Shown here one piece after another: positions 26,417-34,473 of a stretch of 64,000 bases of DNA (its first letter is position 1; each line of letters opens with the position of its first letter). The notes beneath the pieces were generated by a model that was not told where the DNA came from, did no database searches, and saw nothing but the letters and a program-made list of their open reading frames with translations. This DNA is from Pseudomonas sp. Irchel s3f7. GTDB lineage: Bacteria; Pseudomonadota; Gammaproteobacteria; Pseudomonadales; Pseudomonadaceae. The position numbers were made by a program, and so were the translations under genes. The stretch lies in NCBI RefSeq assembly GCF_900187615.1, contig NZ_FYDO01000014.1:75197-139196 (forward strand). Reading direction: 5' to 3'.

Positions 26417-26445
26417 ACTTTAGGGCGTGAGGGGCTTGAGATCAA
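26417..26445 (-). promoter_or_regulatory. putative sigma-70 promoter for the speC leader or a small RNA
   Basis: On the minus strand TTGATC and TAAAGT are separated by 17 bases, matching 4 of 6 consensus bases in each box. The predicted start near 26410 gives about 95 nt to the terminator and about 200 nt to speC. Confidence 0.45.
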
Positions 26446-26872
26446 CAAAAAATGTCGCGTTTTTGCACGCTTCTGACGTGCGTCGTGCGCATCACTCTTT
26501 GTAGCCGACCGAGATGACGGACAGATGTTCCCTTGAAATTTTGAAGTGTTAAAAATACCTGCACGTTCGACGCTTTTGTGCGCCAAGTCCCTTGGAAGTA
26601 CGATAGCGTCAACATCGGCGACGTTGGCTGCGAAAAGGTTTGTTGTGGGGGATTTTGGCTGTTGCAGTAGGTGTTTTTGAGGCGCTGTTACAGGCGCAGC
26701 TGTTGATATTTTTTTCCGGCCTTGAAAGTATTCAGCTTTCGCACCGAACCTGTGGGAGCCAGCCTGCTGGCGATGACAATTTCATCATCACCACAGTGTT
26801 GACTGGTATTTCCCTATCGCTAGCAGGCTAGCTGCCACAGGGTTTTGCGTTTTTACCGGGCGATTGGTGTGA
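26446..26872. other. intergenic region between speC leader and opuC operon
   Basis: Apart from the inverted repeat at 26750-26840 I see no gene here. The part 26446-26640 is AT-richer and could hold further speC regulatory sites. No frame has protein-like composition. Confidence 0.4.
26750..26840. repeat. inverted repeat, GGGAGC-type family
   Basis: CTGTGGGAGCCAGCCTGCTGGCGAT and ATCGCTAGCAGGCTAGCTGCCACAG are near-complementary around about 40 bases. The arms match those at 34379-34469. Confidence 0.8.
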
Positions 26873-28030
26873 TCAGGCGACCACTGCCTCGGCAGGCGAA
26901 ACGATGCTGGTCTTCATCCCCCGCGAACGACCCGAACTCAAATAAGCCGCAATCGACTCCTGCGTCACCTCGCCCAGAAACACCCGCTCGGCATCCATCA
27001 CCGGCAGCCACGCCCGGTTGAACTCGTACATCCGCGACAGCAGGATACGCAAATGCTCGTCGTACGCCGCGGTGGCGTTGAACTCGCGAAGGTACTGCGC
27101 GCAGGTGCCGGTCTGACGGTGCAGGTCGCGACGTCTTACATAACCCAGGGCTTTATTCTCGGTACAAGTGACCACCACATAGCGGCGGTCATGCTCGTCC
27201 ATCAATTCCAGCGCATCGGCCACCGACGTTTCCGGGCTTGCGGATGGCGCGTTGTCCGCTGCATCTTCGGCCTTCACCAGCAGCAGACGCTTGAGCGTGC
27301 TGTCCTGGCCGACGAAGTTGCTGACAAACTCATCCGCCGGGTGCGCGAGCAACGTGTCCGGGTGATCGATCTGCAACAGCTTGCCGGCGCGGAAGATCGC
27401 GATCTTGTCGCCGAGCTTGATCGCCTCGTCGATGTCGTGGCTGACCATGATCACCGTCTTGTTCAGCGCCCGCTGCATTTCGAAAAATTCGTTCTGGATC
27501 ATTTCGCGGTTGATCGGGTCGACCGCGCCGAAGGGTTCGTCCATCAGCAGCAACGGCGCATCCGCCGCGAGTGCGCGAATTACGCCGATCCGCTGTTGTT
27601 GGCCACCGGACAATTCCCGTGGATAACGATGCAGGTATTGCTTGGGTTCAAGCTTGATCATGCTCATCAATTCGCGGGCACGGTCGTGGCATTTCTGCTT
27701 GTCCCAGCCGAGCAGTTTCGGTACGACCACGATGTTCTCTTCGATGGTCATGTTGGGGAACAGGCCGATCTGCTGGATGACGTAGCCAATGTTGCGACGC
27801 AGGGTCACTTCGTCGAGCTCGGTGGTGTCTTCGCCGTTGATCAGGATCTTGCCCGAGGTCGGTTTGATCAGGCGGTTGATCATTTTCAGCGTGGTGCTTT
27901 TGCCGCAACCCGATGGCCCGAGGAACACGCAGATTTCGCCTTCATTGACGGTCAGGCTTACCGAGTCCACGGCTTTGACGTCTTTGCCGTTGCTTTGGAA
28001 GGTCTTGCTGAGGTTTTGAAGTTCGATCAT
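26873..28030 (-). CDS. quaternary-amine/osmoprotectant ABC transporter ATPase (OpuCA type)
   Basis: This cytosolic ATPase belongs to a type I importer for betaine, choline or carnitine-like compounds. The 385 residues comprise an ABC domain with Walker A GPSGCGKST, Q-loop QQIGLFPNMT, signature LSGGQQQRIG and Walker B LLLMDEPFGAVDP. Two CBS domains follow (about 255-370), which in OpuA-type transporters sense ionic strength. The start at 28030 is chosen at MIELQNLSK. It overlaps the permease gene by four bases and is the last gene of a four-gene operon. Confidence 0.93.
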   Translation of the reverse strand: MIELQNLSKTFQSNGKDVKAVDSVSLTVNEGEICVFLGPSGCGKSTTLKMINRLIKPTSGKILINGEDTTELDEVTLRRNIGYVIQQIGLFPNMTIEENIVVVPKLLGWDKQKCHDRARELMSMIKLEPKQYLHRYPRELSGGQQQRIGVIRALAADAPLLLMDEPFGAVDPINREMIQNEFFEMQRALNKTVIMVSHDIDEAIKLGDKIAIFRAGKLLQIDHPDTLLAHPADEFVSNFVGQDSTLKRLLLVKAEDAADNAPSASPETSVADALELMDEHDRRYVVVTCTENKALGYVRRRDLHRQTGTCAQYLREFNATAAYDEHLRILLSRMYEFNRAWLPVMDAERVFLGEVTQESIAAYLSSGRSRGMKTSIVSPAEAVVA

Positions 28031-28680
28031 TTGAGTAATCCTTTTGGAGTCAGCGAACGTTGCAGCCATTGCAAAAGCAGGTCGGCGAAGATGGCCAGCA
28101 CACTGACCACCACAGCGCCGACGATCAGCATCGACATGTCGCTGCGGCTGATGGAAGCGAGGATGAGCACACCGAGGCCACCGGCGCCGATGGTGGCGGC
28201 GATGGTCATGACGCCGATGTTCATCACCACGGCGGTGCGCACGCCGGCGAGGATCACCGGTACGGCGATGGGCAACTCGACCATGCGCAGGCGCTGGCCG
28301 AAGGTCATGCCGATACCGCGTGCGGCTTCGCGAATGCCCGGTTCGACGTTGGTCAGCGCCAGGTAGGTGTTACGCATGATCGGCAGCAGCGAGTACAGGA
28401 ACACCGCAGTAATCGCCGGCATCGGCCCCAGACCCTGGCCGAACTTGGAGTAGAGCGGCAGCAGCAGGCCGAACAGGGCAATCGACGGCACGGTCAGCAA
28501 TACGGTGGCGCTGGCTTGCAACGGACCGGCGAGGCTCGGGAAGCGTGTCATCAGGATACCCAGCGGCACGCCAACCAGAATCGCCAGGGTCACGGCGACA
28601 CCGACCAGCGTGATGTGTTGCCAGGTCAGGTGAAGCACTTGGGCCCAGTCGAGATGGGAAAAGGCATTGAGAAAATCCAT
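28027..28680 (-). CDS. quaternary-amine ABC transporter permease (OpuCB type)
   Basis: This 217-residue inner-membrane permease has about five or six membrane segments and the ABC-permease EAA-like loop (REAARGIGMTFGQRLRMVELPIAVPVILAG). The VPSIALFGLLLPL and TIAATIGAGGLGVLI stretches are typical of the ProW/OpuCB family. It lies between the ATPase and the binding-protein genes and pairs with the second permease at 29607. Confidence 0.92.
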   Translation of the reverse strand: MDFLNAFSHLDWAQVLHLTWQHITLVGVAVTLAILVGVPLGILMTRFPSLAGPLQASATVLLTVPSIALFGLLLPLYSKFGQGLGPMPAITAVFLYSLLPIMRNTYLALTNVEPGIREAARGIGMTFGQRLRMVELPIAVPVILAGVRTAVVMNIGVMTIAATIGAGGLGVLILASISRSDMSMLIVGAVVVSVLAIFADLLLQWLQRSLTPKGLLK

Positions 28681-28692
28681 GTCGTCTCCTTC

Positions 28693-29586
28693 TCAGTTCA
28701 GTGGGTGTTGGCGCAGGAAATCGGCGGCAACGGATGAAGGACTTTGGTGATCGACATCGACCCGTGCATTGAGCTGGCGCATGGTTTCGTCATCGAACAG
28801 GTCGGCTAGCGGCTTGAGTTGCGCGGCCAGTTGCGGGTGCGCGTCGAGATACTCTTGGCGCACCACCGGTGCGGCGGTGTAGTCGGGGAAGTAGTGTTTG
28901 TCGTCTTCCAGCAACTTGAGCTTGAAGGCGCTCAAGCGTCCGTCGGTTGTGTAGACCAGACCGGCAAACACCTGGCCATTGCGCAGGGCGGTGTAGACCA
29001 GTCCCGCGTCCATTTGACGGATATTGCGGCGGGTCAGGTCCATGTCGTAGAGCTTGACCATGCCGGCCAGGCCGTCGGAACGGTTGGCGAACTCGGTGTC
29101 CAGCGCCACCAGTGGATTGTCTTTGGCTTCGTCGCGCAAGGCCCGGTCAAGGTCACTGATGGTTTGGATCTGCGGGTACTTGGCTGCGATTTTTTCCGGC
29201 AGTGCCAAGGCGTAGGTGTTGCTGAATTTCGACGGTGAGAGCCAGGTCAGGCCTTTCTTCGCATCCAGCTCGGTGACTCGTGCCAGTGACTGCTGGCTGT
29301 CGAGTTTTTCCGTGACGTGGTTGTAGGAAACCAGCGATACGCCGGTGTACTCCCAGACCATGTCCAGTTGTCCGCTTTCCTGGGCACTACGGGCCAGGTT
29401 ACTGCCCAAGCCACCGGTGACCTTGGCGTCGTAGCCTTTGGTGCGCAGGTATTGAGCGGTGATTTCCGCGAGCAGGGTTTGTTCGGTGAACACCCGGGCG
29501 CCGATGCGGATCAAGGGTTTTTCCGCGGCTTGGGCAAATCCTGCGAACAGCAGGACGCAGCCTAGTAAAAAGCTAGAAGTTTTCAT
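28693..29586 (-). CDS. quaternary-amine ABC transporter substrate-binding protein (OpuCC type)
   Basis: This periplasmic binding protein has 297 residues. It starts at 29586 with a Sec signal peptide (MKTSSFLLGCVLLFAGFAQA, cut near residue 20). The mature part shows the OpuAC-family features IRIGARVFTEQTLLAEI, MVWEYTGVSL, DRALRDEAKDN and a conserved RQMDAGLVYTALRNGQ segment. No lipobox Cys sits directly at the cleavage site, so a free periplasmic protein is likely. Choline or betaine binding is inferred from family only. Confidence 0.9.
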   Translation of the reverse strand: MKTSSFLLGCVLLFAGFAQAAEKPLIRIGARVFTEQTLLAEITAQYLRTKGYDAKVTGGLGSNLARSAQESGQLDMVWEYTGVSLVSYNHVTEKLDSQQSLARVTELDAKKGLTWLSPSKFSNTYALALPEKIAAKYPQIQTISDLDRALRDEAKDNPLVALDTEFANRSDGLAGMVKLYDMDLTRRNIRQMDAGLVYTALRNGQVFAGLVYTTDGRLSAFKLKLLEDDKHYFPDYTAAPVVRQEYLDAHPQLAAQLKPLADLFDDETMRQLNARVDVDHQSPSSVAADFLRQHPLN

Positions 29587-29606
29587 GACGATTCCTTTGC
29601 CGAGGC

Positions 29607-30323
29607 TTAAGACGGGCGCAAGCCGCGTTCGAGCCAGAGGCGGCTGGCGAGTGTCACCAGGCCGTCGAGCAACAAGGCCAGCAGGGCGGTGCAAGCGGCG
29701 CCGAGCAGCAATTGCGGCTGATTGTTCAAGGCGATGCCGGGGAAGATCAGGCTGCCGAGACTGTTGGCGCCGATCAGGAACGCCAGCGGCGCCGTCCCGA
29801 CATTGATCGCCAGGGCCACGCGCACACCGCCGATGATGATCGGCACGGCGTTGGGCAACTCGACTTTCCACAGCACCTGGCGCGGGGTCATGCCGATGCC
29901 GACGGCGGCTTCCTTGAGCGAGCCCTGAACGTTTTTCAGGCCTTCGTAGGTGTTGCGCACGATGGGCAGCAGCGAGGCGAGGAACAGGGCGAAGATGGCA
30001 GGGCCGCTGCCGATGCCGAGGAAGCCGAGGGCGATGGCCAGGACGGCGAGGGGCGGAACGGTGTTGCCGATGTTGAAGAACTGCATGAAGCGTTCGGCGC
30101 GGCCGACCATGGACGGGCGGCTGAGGAGGATACCGGCAGGAATGCCCACGACAAGGGCGGCCAGCATGGAAGCGAGGACGAGAATCAGATGAGCTTGCAG
30201 GTAAAACAATAAATCGTCGCGGTAAAGTTCGATCGTATTGATGCCGATCCAGTGGATCAGCAGGGCCAGAAGGGCGATTACCAGCGCGCCTCCTATCAGC
30301 CCTTTGCCATAGTGGATAGCCAC
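29607..30323 (-). CDS. quaternary-amine ABC transporter permease (OpuCD type)
   Basis: This second 238-residue permease has about six membrane segments and the EAA-like loop KEAAVGIGMTPRQVLWKVELPNAVPIIIGG. It is the first gene of the operon. The permease-binding protein-permease-ATPase order corresponds to the recalled P. aeruginosa opuC genes (PA3888-PA3891). There the operon takes up osmoprotectants and carnitine. Confidence 0.92.
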   Translation of the reverse strand: MAIHYGKGLIGGALVIALLALLIHWIGINTIELYRDDLLFYLQAHLILVLASMLAALVVGIPAGILLSRPSMVGRAERFMQFFNIGNTVPPLAVLAIALGFLGIGSGPAIFALFLASLLPIVRNTYEGLKNVQGSLKEAAVGIGMTPRQVLWKVELPNAVPIIIGGVRVALAINVGTAPLAFLIGANSLGSLIFPGIALNNQPQLLLGAACTALLALLLDGLVTLASRLWLERGLRPS

Positions 30324-30429
30324 AGGCGGACTCCTTTTTTCAGTCGGCGAACACTTTCTCGTGTGGCAACGCCATTCCTGGCTGCCGAAAAAATGATCGC
30401 GATAAGCAGCTCATGCCGAGCGCGTTCCA

Positions 30430-30531
30430 CTGTAGGAGCGAGCCTGCTCGCGAAAAACGTCCAGACAACGCGTACCTTCAGGTACCCAGCGTTATTGTTG
30501 ACGTCCATCGCGAGCAGGCTCGCTCCTACAG
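30430..30531. repeat. REP pair upstream of opuC
   Basis: CTGTAGGAGCGAGCCTGCTCGCGAA and TCGCGAGCAGGCTCGCTCCTACAG are inverted around about 53 bases, the common GAGCGAGC family. Confidence 0.85.
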
Positions 30532-30678
30532 GGGTTAGGCGCGCAGCAATCGAGCCATGAGCACAGCCTCGTCAGGCCGATTTGCAGGTGTTTCTGGCCC
30601 CCGACGAGTGGTCGTAACGGGGGAGTGGACGTCTCCGTGCTTTAAAAGGTTCCCACGTTCGACACCATTTTGCCACCC

Positions 30679-30763
30679 GTAGGAGCTGCCGAAGGCTGCG
30701 ATCCTTTGATCTTTGGCGTGGTTTGAATCGCCAAAATATCGCAGCCTTCGGCAGTTCCTGCAG
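30679..30763. repeat. inverted repeat, GCTGCGAT-type family
   Basis: GTAGGAGCTGCCGAAGGCTGCGAT and ATCGCAGCCTTCGGCAGTTCCTGC are inverted around about 36 bases. The core matches the hairpins at 58211-58261 and 6368-6413. Confidence 0.75.
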
Positions 30764-30852
30764 GTGCTCACCCCCTACGGACGGTGGTCCGTCGGTTACT
30801 TTTTAAGCTATACTCGCCGCCCTTTTTTGAATCACCTGCCAGGCGATTTCCC

Positions 30853-32436
30853 ATGACCAAACAGGCCGCCGAAGTCGCGAAACGCCGCACTTTCGCCATT
30901 ATTTCCCACCCCGATGCCGGTAAGACCACCATCACCGAAAAGCTCTTGCTGATGGGCAAGGCGATTGCGGTGGCCGGCACGGTGAAATCGCGTAAATCCG
31001 ACCGCCATGCCACCTCCGACTGGATGGAAATGGAAAAGCAGCGTGGTATTTCCATTACCACGTCGGTCATGCAGTTCCCGTATCGCGAGCACATGATCAA
31101 CCTGCTCGACACCCCGGGCCACGAAGACTTCTCCGAAGATACCTACCGTACCCTGACGGCGGTCGACTCGGCCTTGATGGTCCTCGATGGCGGTAAGGGT
31201 GTAGAGCCACGGACCATCGCCCTGATGGACGTCTGCCGTCTGCGTGACACGCCGATTGTCAGCTTCATCAACAAACTCGACCGTGACATCCGCGACCCGA
31301 TCGAACTGCTCGACGAAATCGAAGCCGTCCTGAAGATCAAGGCAGCGCCGATCACCTGGCCGATTGGTTGCTACCGTGATTTCAAAGGCGTGTATCACCT
31401 CGCCGATGACTACATCATCGTGTACACCGCCGGTCACGGCCACGAGCGCACCGAAACCAAGATCATCGAGAAGCTCGATTCCGATGAGGCGCGTGCGCAC
31501 CTGGGCGACGAGTACGAGCGCTTCATCGAACAGCTGGAACTGGTGCAGGGCGCCTGCCACGAGTTCAATCAGCAGGAGTTCCTCGACGGTCAGCTGACCC
31601 CGGTGTTCTTCGGTACGGCACTGGGCAACTTCGGTGTCGATCACGTGCTCGACGCCGTCGTCGATTGGGCACCGCGCCCACTGGCCCGCGTGGCCAACGA
31701 GCGCACCGTGGAGCCGGTGGAAGAGAAGTTCTCGGGCTTCATCTTCAAGATCCAGGCAAACATGGACCCGAAACACCGCGACCGCATCGCCTTCATGCGT
31801 ATCTGCTCCGGCAAGTACGAAAAAGGCATGAAGATGCGCCACGTGCGCACCGGTAAGGACGTGCGAATCGGCGACGCGCTGACCTTCTTCTCCTCCGAAC
31901 GTGAGCAACTGGAAGAAGCCTTCGCTGGCGACATCATCGGTCTGCACAACCACGGCACCATCCAGATCGGCGACACCTTCACCGAAGGCGAAGTCCTGGG
32001 CTTCACCGGTATCCCGCACTTCGCCCCGGAACTGTTCCGCCGCGTTCGCCTGAAGGATCCGCTGAAATCCAAGCAACTGCGTCAGGGCCTGCAACAGCTC
32101 GCCGAAGAAGGCGCGACCCAGGTGTTCTTCCCGGAACGCAGCAACGACATCATCCTCGGCGCCGTTGGTGTGCTGCAGTTCGATGTGGTCGCCAGCCGCC
32201 TGAAAGAGGAATACAAGGTCGAGTGCTCCTACGAGCCGATCACTGTGTATTCGGCACGCTGGATCGAATGCGGCGACAAGAAGAAGCTTGAGGAATTCTC
32301 CAACAAGGCTGTGGAAAACCTGGCACTGGACGGCGGTGGTCACCTGACCTACCTCGCGCCTACGCGGGTCAACCTGGCACTGATGGAAGAGCGCTGGCCG
32401 GACGTGAAATTCCGTGCGACGCGTGAGCATCATTAA
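30853..32436 (+). CDS. prfC: peptide chain release factor 3
   Basis: RF3 is the ribosome-dependent GTPase that removes RF1/RF2 after termination. The 527-residue protein shows the translational GTPase motifs: G1 HPDAGKTT (19-26), G2 in [13 protein letters not shown]3 DTPGHEDF and G4 NKLD (140-143). Domain II ([20 protein letters not shown]) and the RF3-specific C-terminal domain ([20 protein letters not shown]) follow. The start at 30853 (MTKQAAEV) gives the family length; the longer frame to 30784 crosses the promoter. Monocistronic, with a terminator right behind it. Confidence 0.97.
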   Translation: MTKQAAEVAKRRTFAIISHPDAGKTTITEKLLLMGKAIAVAGTVKSRKSDRHATSDWMEMEKQRGISITTSVMQFPYREHMINLLDTPGHEDFSEDTYRTLTAVDSALMVLDGGKGVEPRTIALMDVCRLRDTPIVSFINKLDRDIRDPIELLDEIEAVLKIKAAPITWPIGCYRDFKGVYHLADDYIIVYTAGHGHERTETKIIEKLDSDEARAHLGDEYERFIEQLELVQGACHEFNQQEFLDGQLTPVFFGTALGNFGVDHVLDAVVDWAPRPLARVANERTVEPVEEKFSGFIFKIQANMDPKHRDRIAFMRICSGKYEKGMKMRHVRTGKDVRIGDALTFFSSEREQLEEAFAGDIIGLHNHGTIQIGDTFTEGEVLGFTGIPHFAPELFRRVRLKDPLKSKQLRQGLQQLAEEGATQVFFPERSNDIILGAVGVLQFDVVASRLKEEYKVECSYEPITVYSARWIECGDKKKLEEFSNKAVENLALDGGGHLTYLAPTRVNLALMEERWPDVKFRATREHH

Positions 32437-32454
32437 GCGCTGAGCTGAAAGGCC

Positions 32455-32490
32455 AGAAACCCCGTCGCGAAAGCTGCGGGGTTTTTTGTT
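32455..32490 (+). terminator. prfC terminator
   Basis: AAACCCCG and CGGGGTTT close a hairpin, followed by a run of six T. Confidence 0.92.
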
Positions 32491-32504
32491 GCCTGACGCA
32501 ACCC

Positions 32505-32621
32505 TCTGTAGGCGCGAGCCTGCTCCGGGCGGCGTTCCGACGGTGATTTCAAGCGCACCGCGTTTATCCAGGCTGCGCACGTCATCGTTGACGTCCATCG
32601 CGAGCAGGCTCGCTCCTACAG
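32505..32621. repeat. REP pair downstream of prfC
   Basis: CTGTAGGCGCGAGCCTGCTC and GAGCAGGCTCGCTCCTACAG are inverted around about 75 bases, in the common GAGCGAGC family. The left arm is degenerate after CTGCTC. Confidence 0.8.
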
Positions 32622-32663
32622 TAATCCGGGACGTTCACAACATTCTCTGACTCGCCGCGGGCA

Positions 32664-32688
32664 CTGTAGGAGCGAGCTTGCTCGCGAG
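32664..32688. repeat. solitary REP unit
   Basis: A single CTGTAGGAGCGAGCTTGCTCGCGAG unit, with no inverted partner nearby, 43 bases after the preceding pair. Confidence 0.75.
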
Positions 32689-32716
32689 GGATCCGGATTC
32701 GCCATGAATGCCTGCG

Positions 32717-33085
32717 TCATTGTTCACTGGGAATCAATGTCCCCTGGTGGAAAACCATCTGCCACTGCTCGCCCCGATTACGCCAGATGGAACTGCGCAG
32801 ACTGTGGACTGCGCCGGGATGGTCGTGGCTGTCGACGTAACAATGATAAGTCACCAAGGCGGTCTCTTCTGACAATGGCTTGATGGCAAAGTGGCTGATG
32901 CTCCGTTGGATAAACGACTCATGGGGCAACTGCTCGACCACTTCGGCCTTGCTCCAGATGCCGCCACTGGCGCTGAACTCGATAAAGTCATCCGCGAGTA
33001 GGCGTGAGATTTCTTCAGCATTCCGTCGAGTCGTGTGTGACAGGAGGCGTCGTTCAAGTTGCAGCAGTGTTTGCGACAGATCCAT
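32717..33085 (-). CDS. DUF4440 / NTF2-like small protein
   Basis: The 122 residues have the SnoaL/NTF2-like fold pattern of DUF4440: a helical start (LLQLERRLLSHTTRRNAEEISRLLADDFIEFSASG), a middle EVVEQLP, strands with ETALVTYHCYV and a terminal GEQWQMVFHQGT. Members are cytosolic and of mixed or unknown activity. It reads leftward, 47 bases after the HD-domain gene, so the two may form an operon. Confidence 0.8.
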   Translation of the reverse strand: MDLSQTLLQLERRLLSHTTRRNAEEISRLLADDFIEFSASGGIWSKAEVVEQLPHESFIQRSISHFAIKPLSEETALVTYHCYVDSHDHPGAVHSLRSSIWRNRGEQWQMVFHQGTLIPSEQ

Positions 33086-33132
33086 GGCGCTTGTCCTTTC
33101 CTGAGTTATGCCGGTTCAGTGCTCCTGGCGTA

Positions 33133-33786
33133 TCAGCCAATCCCGATCTCTTCCTTGAACTGTTCCAGAAACCCCTTCAAACGCTCATGACGAACCTGTG
33201 CCAGACGTTGCCCTGTCGCAGTCTGGAAGCCGTCTGCCAAGTGCAGCAGCTTGGTCTGGAAATGGTCGATGCAGAAGCGAGTGTCGTCATAGTCGCGGTC
33301 ATTGGCCTGCGGGTCCTGCGGGTCGTAGAGGGCGCTGCCCATGCGCCCGGCAACGTAAAAGGTGCGGGCGACGCCGAGCATACCCAGGGAGTCGAGGCGG
33401 TCGGCGTCCTGCACGATTTTCGCTTCCAGCGAGGTCGGCGAGATGTTGGCGGAAAAGCTATGGGCTTCGATGGCGTGGGCGACGGCGGCGATTTTTGTCT
33501 CGCGCCAATCCAACTTCGCCAATACCCCTGACGCTTTGCGCGCTGCCAATTGCGATGCCTGCGAGCGCAACGGCGAGTTCTTTTCCACTGCTACACAATC
33601 ATGCAACAACACCGCCGCCAGCAGCACCTCTAGATCGCCACCTTCCTGTGCCTGAATCAAGTGGGCGTTGTGCCAAACCCGTTGCAGGTGCGAAAGGTCG
33701 TGAGCGCCGTCTTCCGAGGGTTCCAGGGCGTGAGGTAGCAGGGTGGTGGCGAGTGATTGCATCGGTGCGAAGGCGTTGCTGATCAT
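33133..33786 (-). CDS. HD-domain phosphohydrolase
   Basis: The 217-residue soluble protein has the metal-binding HD pattern His33 (HDLSHLQRVWHNA), His62-Asp63 (VLLHD) and a later Asp in KIVQDADRLDSLG. It resembles YedJ-like putative hydrolases, with SALYDPQDPQANDRDYDDT and LADGFQTATGQRLAQVR toward the end. The substrate is unknown; nucleotides are likely for this class. Confidence 0.85.
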   Translation of the reverse strand: MISNAFAPMQSLATTLLPHALEPSEDGAHDLSHLQRVWHNAHLIQAQEGGDLEVLLAAVLLHDCVAVEKNSPLRSQASQLAARKASGVLAKLDWRETKIAAVAHAIEAHSFSANISPTSLEAKIVQDADRLDSLGMLGVARTFYVAGRMGSALYDPQDPQANDRDYDDTRFCIDHFQTKLLHLADGFQTATGQRLAQVRHERLKGFLEQFKEEIGIG

Positions 33787-34061
33787 GCTGTGTCCTTTGA
33801 TTAAACGTGTCGATCACGGGAAGTCCTGTCCTGCGTACATCCCGCGAATCCCGCGAATCCTGCGAGGGATTCTGTGGGTGCACAAGCGTTCTGGAAGGCG
33901 GAACACGCTTTGACCTTTTCGGCATAACTATTATTCAAAACCAATCTGCCAGGCATTGGCATTTTCTCTCATCTGTTAGCGTCCTATCTGGAGAACCCGG
34001 CTGATCGGAACTAGATTTTAATCAGCGCCAGAAAGGCACTCTATGAAGGAGGGATTCGACT
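33787..34061. other. divergent intergenic region before the small secreted protein
   Basis: It holds the two divergent promoters. I see a GGAGGG ribosome binding site directly before 34062 and a near-tandem CCGCGAATCC pair at 33842-33860, but no gene. Confidence 0.4.
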
Positions 34062-34319
34062 ATGAACAGATGGCTACGCGTTTTATTGATGTTGAAGGTG
34101 CTGGTGATGTTGACCTTGGGCAGTTCGGCGGTTTGGGCTGAGTGTGAGGAGCACGAGACACAGGCATCGAGCGGGCAGGGGGCGCATGGCGAGCTGATGA
34201 TCGCCAAGTCCGAGTCCGAACCGGGCGATCAGGGGCAGGGTGGTGCTGCGAGCGATGACGATTCGACCACCGACGAGCCGGACTCCGATGAAGAGGAAGA
34301 GGGCGACAGCCAGACGTAA
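34062..34319 (+). CDS. small exported acidic protein of unknown function
   Basis: The 85-residue product has a clear Sec signal peptide (residues 1-26, ending AVWA), a strong GGAGGG ribosome binding site and its own terminator. The mature part of about 59 residues is almost free of hydrophobic residues. It starts ECEEHETQ and ends in a tail in which more than half the residues are Asp or Glu. It should be disordered and strongly negative, perhaps metal- or cation-binding in the periplasm. I do not recognise a family and no neighbour suggests a role. Confidence 0.65.
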   Translation: MNRWLRVLLMLKVLVMLTLGSSAVWAECEEHETQASSGQGAHGELMIAKSESEPGDQGQGGAASDDDSTTDEPDSDEEEEGDSQT

Positions 34320-34334
34320 ATCACAGACAAAATA

Positions 34335-34364
34335 AAACCCCTTCCAGTGAAGTGGAAGGGGTTT
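34335..34364. terminator. terminator after the small secreted protein gene
   Basis: AAACCCCTTCCA and TGGAAGGGGTTT form a perfect 12-base-pair stem around GTGAAG; A- and T-rich ends serve both directions. Confidence 0.9.
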
Positions 34365-34378
34365 GGTCAACAGAAACC

Positions 34379-34469
34379 CTGTGGGAGCTAGCCTGCTGGC
34401 GATAGCGGCATACCAGTCAACATTTGTGGTTACTGGCACACCGCAATCGCTAGCAGGCTAGCTCCCGCA
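34379..34469. repeat. inverted repeat before the dpp operon end
   Basis: CTGTGGGAGCTAGCCTGCTGGCGAT and ATCGCTAGCAGGCTAGCTCCCGCA are inverted around about 43 bases, same family as 26750-26840. Confidence 0.82.
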
Positions 34470-34473
34470 TTTT

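Larger units (their letters stand above)
30324..30852. other. divergent intergenic region of opuC and prfC
   Basis: The 529 bases hold two inverted repeats (30430-30531 and 30679-30763) and presumably both promoters. A TATACT -10 box at 30809-30814 lies about 40 bases before the prfC start, though no good -35 box fits. No gene is seen. Confidence 0.5.

Noticed and set aside
30832..32598. 588-codon frame on the minus strand
   Set aside because: Antisense to prfC; composition is that of a shadow frame and no family motif is seen.
30430..32688. Possible CRISPR array
   Set aside because: The repeated elements are inverted REP pairs with irregular spacing, not direct repeats with equal spacers, and no cas gene is present.
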